Positions 46,558 to 57,680 of a stretch of DNA of 63,006 nucleotides are shown piece by piece. The stretch comes from Rostrohypoxylon terebratum (lineage: Eukaryota > Ascomycota > Sordariomycetes > Xylariales > Hypoxylaceae): positions 1 to 63,006 of the forward strand of contig MU385995.1 in NCBI GenBank assembly GCA_022497145.1, in the 5' to 3' direction. Every line of letters begins with the position of its first letter. Positions within the stretch are counted from its first letter, which is position 1. A program made the position numbers and the translations under genes. Below the pieces are notes generated by a model. It saw nothing but the letters and a program-made list of their open reading frames with translations. It did not search any database and was not told where the DNA came from.

Positions 46558-47834
46558 ATGAAGTCTACTATTGCGCTTTTGGCTTTGGCCCAAGGCATCG
46601 CAGGTCATGTTATCCGACAACCTGATGATGCTTGCAAGGCTACAGGAAAGGCTGTCTACGTCCTCACCAACGACGAGGCCAATTCGGTCGTAGCCCTACT
46701 CATCAAAGGTGATGGTACTCTCGGTGCAGGCACCGTGACACCATCTGGCGGTAAAGGATTGAGCACACTTAGCGGTATGACAAACCAATCAGCAGGCCCC
46801 GACTCACTCGCGAGTCAATCCGCGCTCACTGTAGCTGGAGGTGTAAGCCTACCTCATACTATACCCTAGCATGCTATTGACTCGTGACTAACCGTCAATA
46901 GTACGTGTTCGCAGTCAACCCTGGCAGCAACTCGATTAGCATGTTGTCTATCTCGAAGCACGACCCGACCAAGTTGACACTAGTCGGCAAGCCAGCGCAA
47001 ATACCAGGCCAATTCCCCAACACAGTCGCAGCGTCCGCGAAGAACAAGCTCGTGTGTGTCGGCGCCACCGGTGCAAAGGCCGGAATCACCTGTGCCCCTT
47101 TCACTCATAAGGGGATTGGAGCGATGGACACTCTCCGACCCATTGACCTCGGACAGTCCAACCCACCAGTCGGCCCCACGAACACGGTCTCGCAAGCTCT
47201 TTTCTCCGAAGACGAGTCCACTCTGTACACCATCGTCAAGGGCGACCCGACAGCCAACAAGACAGGCTTCATCTCCTCGCTATCCGTGCAGAAGAAGCGA
47301 ACATGCGGTAATGCCTCAATCGCAACCGCGGATGCCAAAGACGCCCGCGCCTCGCCCAACGGCACAGCCGTGCTCTTCGGCTCCCAGGTGATCCCCGGCA
47401 CAAACACCCTCTTCTCAACCGACGCCTCCTTCGGCGCGGTCGTCATGTCCATCGACGCGAAAACGGGCCGAGCCTCCGTCGCCGCCAAGAAAGTGATCGT
47501 CGACCAGAAAGCCACCTGCTGGTCCGCATTCGCCAAGTCCACCGGCAGCGTCTACGTGACCGACGTCCTGATCCCGCGGGTTCTAGAGATGAGCCCCAAG
47601 GACGCTAGCATCATCTCGACGGTCGACCTGTCTGCTGGCGGTGACTCTGGGTTCATCGACTTGAAGGCTTCCGGTGATTTCTTGTACGTCCTGTCTCCCG
47701 GCAACGGCACGAGCACGGCTGCGATCCAGGTTTTGGACCTCTCTGAAGGACGAGGCAAGGCAAAGGCGATTCAAAGATTCGCTATCGGTGGACAGATCGG
47801 GAAGAGCGCCCAGGGAGTTGCAATTCTTGATTAA
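46558..47834 (+). CDS. secreted beta-propeller protein, 3-carboxymuconate cyclase-like
   Basis: Exons 46558-46842 and 46902-47834; 405 residues. The signal peptide is MKSTIALLALAQGIAG. The body shows repeated propeller-blade patterns (AVYVLTNDEANSVVALLI, YVFAVNPGSNSISMLSI, VYVTDVLIPRVLEM, FLYVLSPGNGTSTAAIQVL) as in the lactonase/3-carboxymuconate-cyclase family of seven-bladed propellers. Secreted fungal members are abundant extracellular proteins whose enzymatic role is unclear. The intron (46843-46901) has a GTAAGC donor and a TGACTAACC branch, in phase 0. Exon 2 is notably C-ending in codon use. Confidence 0.8.
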
Positions 47835-47968
47835 AAATATTCCTTTTGTTTAGTGCTTAATTTTATAATTCGTTGACTTATGTATATAGGCAGTTGGTTC
47901 TCTACTTAGATAGTTGTGTATTGCCATAGATAGGTAGGTAGCGGGACTTTCTTAATTCGACGATATAA

Positions 47969-50518
47969 TTACAGTCCGTTCCATAGTCGCGTTTTCCGTA
48001 CTTCGAACTGTCCGCGAAGAGGTGTGTTTTGGCTGCTGTTTCCAACCAGTATCTGATAAGTCCCTTGTTCCATAACCCAGGAATCCGTTTCTTCGTTCCA
48101 GAAGCTTGATGCGTACTTCTTATCCAATTCGACTTTCACAGACTTCTTCTCGCCTTTCGATAACTGCACCTTCAAGAACCCCTTAAGTTCCTTCAAGGGC
48201 CGTTGGACTGTCGTGGTCTGATGCGCTACATAGACTTGGACCACTTCCGAACCGTCTCGAGACCCGGTATTTGTTACGTCCACAGATACTGTTACTGTAG
48301 CCGCGTCGGATTGGTCTTCAGGCGTATCTCTGATGACGAGATTCTCCATTTCGAATTGCGCATACGATAGTCCGTACCCGAACGCGAACAACGGATCTCG
48401 CTTGATCTTCTCATACCACCTATAGCCAACGTGTAGCCCCTCGCCATAAAACACCTTCCCGCCGTCGATTCTAGTATTGATAAACGCGGGGTTATCCTCT
48501 AGCCTGACCGGCCAGCTAAGAGGTAACTTTCCGCTCGGGTTAGTTACGCCGAACAAAACATCTGCGATTGCGTTCCCCGTTTCATTACCGCCGTACCAAG
48601 CTTGTACGATCGCCGGTACCTTGTCCACCCAAGGCATCGTAACCGGCGTCCCCGACTGGTTGACAACCACAACATTTGGGTTCGCAGCAGTAATCGCCTC
48701 GACAAGCGCATCGGATCCCGGCGGAAGGTCCATGTTAGCCCGATCCCACCCTTCAGATTCCCATTCGGAGTTCAAACCAACACAGAGGATGACCTGATCG
48801 ACGCTCTTCGCTACCGCGACAGCCTCCTGGAGGAGCACTGCAGGATCTGTCTTGACGCACCCGCCAATTTGCAGACCACCAACGCCCATTTGCGTAGCGC
48901 CTCCTTTAGCGATCTTCGATGTGGGAGCGGTGCCGAATTGTACAAGAACGGTGTACTTCTGACCTCGAGCTAGCTTCTTGCTCCCGATCTCCTCAGCTGT
49001 GCCGGAGCCGAAGAACGAGTCGCCTGGCCGTTGGGTTGTCGCGTTATCCACGACTTCCTCGCCGTCTACGTAGAGGCGACCGCTGCCGTTGACCGTTAGG
49101 GAGAACAGGTACTCCGCATCTGTGTCCGGTGTGATAGTTCCCTCCACTTCGACGTAGAAAAGGTTAGATGTGATACTAGGGTGCTTATAATCGTTAAGGA
49201 AGCAGCTTGAGCTATCAATGTTGAACTTCTCGACCAGGACCCGGTCCTTCACCGAGTGGGGCTCCACATAAATGCGCATCTCCATTCCGGCAGACCCGTC
49301 AGGGGCTTTGGCAATGGATGTGAGCATCGGTAGTTTCTTGTATGCGGTCGCACCTAATGCGTATTCCACCGATTGAACGTGTTTATGAACACCCTCGAAC
49401 GGTGTCACAACATAGTACGGCCGCAGGCTTGCGGATCCACCACCGCTGTACGCAGCAAACTTGGCATTCGGTCCAATGATCGCAGTCGTCTTCTCTTTAT
49501 TCAAGGGAAGGATGCCTCGCTCATTCTTAAGAAGGACAATCGAAGATGCCGCCACATCTAATAGCTTCTGGGCTGTCTCCGGCGTATTAACCGTCCCCTC
49601 AGTCGTGTTGTTCTCGAGTTTGAGCGGTGCGACTCGGTCAATCGTCTTCAAGATCGCACGAACACGCTTATCTAGAGCATGTGTTGATATCTTGCCTGAA
49701 TTGACAGAAAGTTTCGCAAGTCCTCCTCGCCAACGCGTCGGTCCCGGCATCTCGATGTCAAGGCCGGCATTGATCGGATCTGCGACGGAGTAAGTGCCGT
49801 ACCAATCGCTGACGACAACACCGTCAAAACCCCACTCGTCTCGTAATATCCCTTGAAGAATTCGAGGATTTTCGCTGACGTGTATCCCATTGACTCTATT
49901 GTAGGATGTCATATAGCCTTTTGGTTTTGCCTCTTTCTCGGCAATCTGGAAGGGGAGCAGGTACACTTCCCTGAGCGCCCGTTCAGGAATGATCGAATCA
50001 GATCTTTGGCGCCGCTCCTCCTGGTCATTGCCCACAAAGTGTTTGATAACAGACACCACCCCCGTCGACTGGATACCCCGTACGATAGAAGCGGCCATCT
50101 TCCCGGAGAGAACCGGATCTTCGCTAAAGCTTTCGAACCCGCGACCACCAAGTGGTGACCTCTGAATATTGACGGTGGGTCCTAGAAGCAGCGAGGCACC
50201 CTTTGCGATAGCTTCCGTACCCATCATCTGGCCAACACTCTGAATCGCATCCAAGTCCCATGTTGCAGCCAAGCCGGTACCACAGGGAGTACAGGCCGCT
50301 GGCACTCCATTAAAGAGACGTGATCCTCGAACGCCGTTTGGTCCATCGGACATACGCAACGGCGGTATCCCTAACCGTGCAATTGCCTTCGTATGCCAAA
50401 AGTCGGCCCCTATTTATCGTTAGTGATCACAAATCCACGCTGTTTCGAAACCCTCACCTGCGGTCAGTTCTATTTTCTCGTCAAGGGTGAGTTTAGAAAG
50501 CGTGTCCTCGATATCCAT
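47969..50518 (-). CDS. GH3 beta-glucosidase with PA14 domain
   Basis: Hydrolyses beta-linked glucosides such as cellobiose. Exons 50518-50458 and 50409-47969; 833 residues. The first exon supplies MDIEDTLSKLTLDEKIELTA, a normal GH3 start, with no signal peptide, so the enzyme is probably intracellular. The N-terminal TIM barrel has RGFESFSEDP, KHFVGNDQE and the nucleophile Asp in GFDGVVVSDWYG (about residue 222). A PA14 insertion follows (about 390-530, YLFSLTVNGSGRLYVDGEEV), then the second catalytic domain (CVGLNSEWESEGWDR) and a C-terminal Fn3-like domain. The intron has a GTGAGG donor and a CACTAACG branch. A Zn2Cys6 regulator lies 427 bp upstream on the same strand. Confidence 0.95.
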
Positions 50519-50945
50519 TTTGACGGTGTACTGGTTTCGTTAATCGTAAGCCGGTGCGGAACCCATAAACCCTGAAAAAATGATTTTGAATTGGTATGAT
50601 TTATTCACATTATACAGTCTGTGCCATAGTGTTCATTAATATTCAGTTCAATCGAAATCTAGTACCCTGTCAACGCGTTGGCGTAGTGGGACCTGCTCAA
50701 GAATCCCATTCGGCAAGTTTCCGATACTCCCCGCCGAGCAAGAAGAGGTTCAAGCACGCTAGCATCGCAGCAATATTATCCACACTACTCCACGCGGAGT
50801 GTGAGCTAATATCAAACCAATTGGTTGACCATTCCCGTCATCGACGTAAAGACTCAATAGCATGTGGGGTTCTTCACAAGTGCTTCCGAAGTTCACACGA
50901 AGCTTGATCTATGACGAAAGGAGTAGATGCGGGGGATGCAGGGTC
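50519..50945. other. intergenic, beta-glucosidase promoter
   Basis: 427-bp spacer between the transcription-factor stop and the GH3 start. No gene or recognised binding site was identified. Confidence 0.5.
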
Positions 50946-53160
50946 CTATGATTCATCTAGCGGAAGGGATAGACCTGTATCTGCTGCGATATTGTCTAGG
51001 ACAATTGCGGCGCGCTGTAGATCAGGGGCTTCGCTAGACCAGTGCTGTACTATATTCCTCGCTACGTTCACAGCCTCTTTCCAGCGAGGAGGCATCGAAA
51101 AGTTCCCACTTCGAGCAGCGGCAAGCAGTATGAATGAGCGTGCCGTTGCCGTGCGCGCCACATACCAGGAGCCATGATGACGGTGATGGTAGTCAACCTG
51201 GAGGAGAAGGTCTACGCATAGGCTCAGACACATATCCGCCAGCGGCCTAACTCTATCAGCGTATGGATCGTCTGGTGGTTGGTGTATCAGATAGTAAACC
51301 ATGGGTCTACGAATCCATTCCCTGCTTGAGAGTAGCCTGTTTCTCACGTAAAACGCGAGTTCATTGTTCGACATTTCCCAATGGTCTACATTGATGGGTG
51401 GTGGTATATGCGAACACCTTATGACGTTAGTAGATCTCGAGTATTTGGTGTAGATAACATGACATACCAAGCTTTTATCTGTTCATCAAGGTCCTCACAC
51501 TGTTTCATCGTTTGCTCAATGTCTCCAATCCAACCTTCCTCGCCATTTCGTCTCAGAGTAACGAATGCGCGGCTCAACATCCTCCGGTATGATATCTCCG
51601 ATAGGTAATAAAACCAACTTCTTTCCTCTTCTGGTTCGATGTCTGGTGGTAACCCATCAAAGCTTTGCGACTGCACTACGGGAGAGGCCAGTTCCGACGG
51701 CGGGCTGGGGAAGAAATCTGGATAATCGAAACGCGCGATTCCACTGGAAGGCAATGGTATCTCAGACCGAATTTCTCTACAGACCGTACCAAGAATTATT
51801 AATCATCTAGCGTTGAGGAGTTTGCGAAGGATCTTCATGGATATACTTACAGCTCGGATTTCATGCATGACCAGTACAATCGCTGCTCAAGCCTCTGGCT
51901 CTCGAGCATATCTCCGACTACCCTTTGTGTTCGCATCCACACCAAATTCCTGAAGCTGACCGAGGCCTGGTTAAAATAGGTCCAAGCTCGCAAGGGATTA
52001 AGCGAGTACATCTCGAAGACACCACATAGAAATAGGCATTGCACTTGGAGAATCGAGGGTTCTAGCAATCCAAGACGTTTCTTAGCAGCGAGATAATACG
52101 ACGATGCTGTTGCTTGATCAACGCTTGTCACCGACAGTGACCTATTGGAATCCGGTGTTCCATTTGCCACGAAATCCCGTTGGAAGGGCGATGATAGGCA
52201 TGCGAGAGCACAAGCGATAAGCTGAGTGGTGTGAGTAATGAGTAGAAGTTTACGAATCGCGGAATGGGACCTCGTACCACAAGACAAGATTGGCTGTCCC
52301 ACCGTAGACCGTTCTCCGAGGCCTCCTTAACATGCGCTCGGAAATCTGCGAGGTCGAGAATGGGATTTTTAACGTGAACGTAGGCTAGGAACTTCTTCGA
52401 CAGAGGGATAAAGTCGTCTTCCTGAACTCCTCTACCTAACCTGCCAGCCTCTGGACCTCGAGTTTCACCGAAAGAGTCCATTCCGCCACCGGCCTCAAAA
52501 ATAAAGGGCCGAACATCAGGGGCAATTCCTCTGAAGATGGGCCACCGTAGAATGCTTTCGCAACTACATGTTGAGGCAGCGAAATCCGGATCATCCAACC
52601 GAGATAGTTCCTCGTCTTCACAGACCGGCGGTTGTAGTGCGTCTACCGCTGCCGTGCTCACAGGAATGTGGCTAGGTAAGGAAACAGGAGACGGCTCTTG
52701 GCGCACATCTCCGAGGCTTACAGAGCCTGCAGAGCCTACAGAGCCTACAGGGGGGCCAGTTTCCAGTAAATTGACAACATGATTGATCCGATCCAAAATG
52801 GCCAGGCTTGCAGGATCAAATCTACTCGTCGTGTTATCAGCCTCATGTGCCTCATATGTATTACCACACCGCTAAAGGCACTAAAGAAGGAATAAAGGGA
52901 TAGAGGGGGAAGACCGACGCTGAGTAATCGTTCGGACCTCCGTCCGGGTAGATGCATTGGCCCTGGTTCTTTTGACAGAATCCACAAACAGGTCGTACGT
53001 TGTCGCACTTGGTCTTCCTAATACGACATTGCTGGCACGCAGCTACCGCCCTCTTCCGACGATACATCCCTGCCGTCCGTTGTCGCTTATTTGAACCTGA
53101 CGGAGCGACATCTTCATGATTTGGGTCGTCTTCGGGCATGCTTAGTATATGGATATTCAT
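50946..53160 (-). CDS. Zn2Cys6 transcription factor
   Basis: Fungal zinc-cluster regulator. Exons 53160-52915, 52871-52278, 52221-51851, 51776-51468 and 51417-50946; 663 residues. The zinc cluster is near residues 42-69, with C-x2-C-x6-C-x6-C-x2-C-x6-C spacing (ACQQCRIRKTKC then VCGFCQKNQGQC). The middle homology (fungal_trans) region includes CLFLCGVFEMYSLNPLRAW and WSCMKSELEIRSEIPLPSSG. Junctions 2-4 are secure: family sequence and phase agree, and the intron at 51418-51467 has a perfect ACTAAC branch. The first intron is uncertain. The modelled 52872-52914 is only 43 nt with a weak GTCTTC donor, and a GTCGGT donor with another acceptor is possible. Position suggests it may control the beta-glucosidase. 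Confidence 0.87.
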
Positions 53161-53483
53161 GTTATAACCCCGGAATTTAAGGAGGGAAGACCAAAAGAGT
53201 CTCGGATAACAAGTTGCGGGGAGTGACGGAGTGCCAAAGTGCCGGATTCTGGATTCTGGATTTTTTGGAGCTTGGAGCTTAGAGATGGATGACTAAGTGG
53301 GGACACACTGACCCATTTTTTATCATTTCAAGTGGAGAGAATCCAAGCCACCACACACTAACCGCATCTGCCACCAGGGCTATCTAAATGAGGATTAGGG
53401 GTAATAATAAGGGGTAGGAAGTAAGAGACTAGAGTCATTGTGACGAATGCGATCTCTTTCATCATGTCGTCGGGATCGGAAGC
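53161..53483. other. intergenic, nothing recognised
   Basis: Spacer between the transcription-factor start and the end of kinase gene A. Holds an ATTAGGGG variant near 53394. No gene. Confidence 0.5.
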
Positions 53484-56272
53484 TTATTCCTCGTCCCGCG
53501 TCCCGGTCAGCCGGCACAATCCCATGAGGGTCTTCCGAAAATATTGTTCCACTTTTCCCCGGATCGTGACCCATCTTCGTGATATGCGTATCCTAATGTC
53601 TCGACTCCGTGATTCTTGCTTGCCACCATGGTCAAATTCCCCGTTAGAGGCGTCTATTCTGGAATCGCGAGGCGCCTGTGGCTGCGCTGTCTCAACGTCT
53701 TCGAGTTCGCATTGGATGGTAGATCCATTTCGCACACTGGAGGTCGCATCTCGTGGTGAACTATAAGACGTATCGAACGTCGTTCTTGTTCCGGAAGAAG
53801 ACATGCTTGGAGATTTCTTATGTCGTCGAGATATTTCGGCATTAAGAAGTGAGTCTTGAACTGAGTTTTGAGTCTCGTGTATCTCGTTTGCTTCGTCTCC
53901 TCGAGAGTGTATGGATATTGTCTCACGGCATCCTAGTTCTTCCATCAAATCTCCCGAGTTACCTTGTGCATGATGGACCAGATCATCCATTTTGTGCGTA
54001 TTGACATCTACTGGAGGTCGGCTTTCGTTTTGGATCTATATATGAGTCAGTACAATTCTCTGACAACGTGTTACCGAGTTAGGTAATTATTACCTCTTGT
54101 TCTACGACTTGAAGTGTCGCGCTCTCAGGGTGTGCAGGCTCAACAGTAGAACCCAAGGAAGTATTCGCCAAAGATATCTCAGACTTCATCCTGAAGAGCT
54201 CAGCACAGACCTGGTCGATTCTCCATCGCCCCTTTGGGTCGACTACAAGCATTCTTCCTTGAATCAATTTTAACATTTGCTCCACAAACGGGGTGAATCT
54301 ATCCGATCCACGAAGCTTCGAGTTCAAATACTGGAGCCATGAGCAGTTAGCATCACGCAATGCAAAGAATTCGACGTGCACCTACCTCTTCGACAATGGG
54401 CTTGATATATGCTTGCTTGATTCCCCGTTCATCAGTTGATATGTTGAAGTACTTGTCTTCGAAAACGCCACGGATTTCCGACTTGTCTTCGTACTCTCTT
54501 TCAAGTCCAAAAATCTGTACTGCATCGCCACCTTTGACATACCAGACGCAAAATTCGAGAAAGACGCAGCCGAGAGACCATATATCATAGCTTGAAGATA
54601 CGAAGCGTTCCGTGTCCATGTCCATTTCAGGAGGCTGGTATCCCCAGGTGCACCCCTCTACATGGGATTTACGCACTGCCGATTTTGTGTTCTGGGAATG
54701 ATACCGAGTAAGTCCAAGGTCTGATACAACAAGGTGATTATGCAAAGTCTCGTTAGAATCAACCTTATACTTCGAGAACCATAAGATGTTATTTGGCTTG
54801 ATGTCTCCATGCCGTCCCCAATCGCGCTCGTTGTCGCCTTCAGACCCACGATGCTTTCTTTTTTGCTTTTGCCATGTCGCTAAACCGTGGATACGCTTGA
54901 TCGCGTTAGAAATGCCGAGACACTGTTCAACTGCCCATAGATCGGATGGTTTAGGTATTATCTCGGGTTGTTCCCAGAAATCTGCGAGGTTTCCATCTGC
55001 CCATTCGAAGAGAAGGTAGCATATATCCCCATGTTGAAATGCCAGTAACAGCTTGATAAGATGGTTTTCTTTCTGTACATGAGCAGTTGACTTTTCCAAA
55101 GCCCAAAGTTCCCGTCGATATGCCTCTCTATCTAACGTGAAGATCTCTTTCAACGCAAAGTAGAGAGGCTTCTCGGGATCCTTAACGGGGTTAGTCTAGT
55201 TCTATTCAAAGAGGGGTTTCTGCGCTCTTACATTTGATGATTGGAAGTTGTGGTGCTGAGAATGTATCTCAACTTTATGAACTAACCCATTCCCGCCGCT
55301 AGTCTTTTGCTCATAGTGTTTCCAAGGCAGCCTGATACTGGAGCCAAAGACATAGGAACATAACTGGCCTTCTCGGACGTCGAAGAAGGGGACGAATAGT
55401 TTTTTCTGGTAAACATAAAACAACTCAATATCGTTCCTCTTCCAATTTTGAAACAACTTGGTGTTGTGAATGCCCATTCGCGTTTCGAAGGCCTTGTTAT
55501 TATTTGAACTCCTTTTGATAGGAAATTCGTAGTCCGTCATTCTTTCTTGGATGAAATCGTGGATACGCGAAACTCGGTTCATAAGAACGAGTACCCCTAG
55601 AACTCGTCGATAGCCCTGGCTGGGACTATTATGGATGATTTGCGCAACTATTCCCTCCCACTTCTGCCCTGCACATTCAGCATAAGCTTCCCTAACGAGT
55701 GACTTGATTGTCTCGATGTCGAAAATGGCTTCAAAGGCGTCGCGAGGCAAATAATCCTCGTTATCTTGCTTGCTTCTTACGAAGCTCTTCTCCATTTTCA
55801 CGCCAACCAATTGCTCGACTGTGTTTTCCAAGCTGTTGGGGTCTCCTAGATGGCCTCTCATTTCATCAATGCCCATGAATGGTTCCCATGTTGAGTTGCC
55901 CTGGCTTTTCTCCCAACGTGTATAGAAATCGCGAAACCGAGGAAGCGACTCTGCCGGGGCGGCACTGAAGCCTAAGTCATCAACAGATATAACAGAAGAC
56001 TCTTCTTCACTTTCGCCGGTGTCAGAAGCTGTAATAGGCCTCTTCTTGTAATCGTCCTTATTTGCAAGCCTTCGTTGACCATTTGGGTCGTTGACAACTA
56101 TATCAGGCCCTTTGAATCCATCTTTCCACGAAACAATCGATTGGTTTTCGTCATAAGTGGATGCAGTCTCAAACCGTGTCGCGAATTCCCCGAAATGAAT
56201 CCCTTCTGTACGTGGCAGGACAACGGTACTTCGGGTAGGATGAGGGGCCCCTTGGGGCGTCCAGTATGTCAT
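53484..56272 (-). CDS. protein kinase A of the cluster, with N-terminal accessory domain
   Basis: Exons 56272-55232, 55180-54386, 54330-54094 and 54035-53484; 874 residues; every intron is phase 0. An N-terminal domain (about 1-340) precedes the kinase and contains LGVLVLMNRVSRIHDFI and a W-x-R-x-D-x3-F-x3-Q pattern shared with kinase B. In the kinase, the Lys is in YFALKEI (about 358), the catalytic loop is RHGDIKPNNILWF (about 471, Gly in place of the Arg of HRD), DLG replaces DFG (about 501), and YQPPEMDMDTERF is the APE region. The C-tail is Ser/Arg-rich and basic at its end. All core residues for activity are present. An upstream exon starting at the ATG at 56459 is possible but needs a weak donor. 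The target is unknown. Confidence 0.82.
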
Positions 56273-57073
56273 TGTGCCGGCGCGTATTCGGGATACATAG
56301 ACCCGAGTAAGAAGAACCTGTAACGTAAGGTTGATTGAAGAGGCCTAAAGGAAATCCATTGGCGACACTACTTTGATCAATTGAATATTTAAATCCAATT
56401 GTTCTTATCTTTTCGATTATAAGAGACACAGCCAATCGAGAATGTAACTTGGGGGCCATGCCGGCGGGGTGCTAGCTGAGGTCGGAAATATTACCTCAGC
56501 TACCCAATATAGTTATAAATACCTACCTACCGGCAGTGAATATTCAAGAAAAAAGCCTTGGGACTGGCAGAGGGCTGAAAAGGGGTCATATTTTTGGAGC
56601 CCTCCTTCGGTGAACACCCTTACTAGATGTAACGTAAGAAAATTGAAATCAGCCACTCGGTACACCATTCCAATTGGTATTTATTTGAATTCTCGCTAGG
56701 TTACTGGATCAGCGATCCTTGTCATACCAGTATGCCTTACCTTGATAGGCGTTCAGATAGGCTCTGCCCTCAGGGGGGCGATTCAATAAATACACGAGGT
56801 ACATATGTACATATGTATGCAGGTATTTGGGCACTGCCCCCTCCCTGTTTCTATTTTTTCTTGGTATGCCTATTTACACATCACACCAATCTTACGTTGA
56901 GGATAGTCGGTAAACCGATTGTGACACCTTTTCCTGCCTCCCTTGTAGACGTATTAAAATGCAGCCAATACCACACTAATCTTAACCGATTCCCCTATGT
57001 CTCTTCAAATCAATTCACCAATGCCACCATTTACATCGAGAAATGATCTGATAATATTTTTGATTTCTTCTAG
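56273..57073. other. divergent intergenic region
   Basis: Lies between kinase A and the small 127-residue gene. An open stretch from the ATG at 56459 (MAPKLHSRLAVSLIIEK..) may be a first exon of kinase A. A CCTA run occurs near 56521. Nothing else recognised. Confidence 0.4.
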
Positions 57074-57457
57074 ATGTCGCAATCGCGTTTAAAGTACGTG
57101 CGGAAAGACTCGAAACATGTTGTTATGACAGAACATCCCGATTATATTCATCCCCGAGTCCTAGCAGAAGAGTTGACAGCCCAGTATGGGGACAAGCAAT
57201 TTCACATTTCACTGCGAAGGAATATCTATGTCATATACATCAATATTGAAGTCGCCGGTAAACATCTTGTATGTGAACTAGCTAGCAATCTAAATGCTTT
57301 ATCTAAACTAAAGAGACAGACCCAATGTTCCAGCGACGGAGACGCCGAGAAGAATTTCGCGACGAGGGGTGCGGATGAGACATGCTCTCAACAATTGGAA
57401 GACGCCAAATTAGCTGAGGAAGTGTTAAGACAAGCCCGGGTATCTAGATCTTATTAA
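57074..57457 (+). CDS. small protein of unknown function between kinase and HET genes
   Basis: 127 residues, ATG at 57074, intronless as modelled. The sequence is mostly hydrophilic: a basic N-terminus (SRLKYVRKDSKHVV), then HISLRRNIYVIYINIEVAGKHLVCELASN, which is strongly beta-like, and a C-terminal helix rich in Glu/Ala/Leu (QLEDAKLAEEVLRQAR). No signal peptide or membrane segment. I do not recognise a family. It is divergent from kinase A and its 3' end faces the 3' end of the HET gene. The bases just before the ATG (TTCTTCTAG) resemble an acceptor, so a 5' exon may be missing. Confidence 0.45.
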   Translation: MSQSRLKYVRKDSKHVVMTEHPDYIHPRVLAEELTAQYGDKQFHISLRRNIYVIYINIEVAGKHLVCELASNLNALSKLKRQTQCSSDGDAEKNFATRGADETCSQQLEDAKLAEEVLRQARVSRSY

Positions 57458-57680
57458 TAAAGGAGCAATCCTTGAACACTCGATCGATTCGGTTAGGGTT
57501 TGGAGTTAAGGGGCAGCGCTGGGTCGTTGTATAGCGAGTAGTATTCATTATCGTTGGTAACCTCTACCTACTTGGAGCATTATGAGAAGAAATTAAGATA
57601 TATCTGCATTCTGTGATATATTCGTAACACGTGTACCTTGTACTTAGTTAAGTACCTAGGTAGGTTCGTGAATATGTTCA

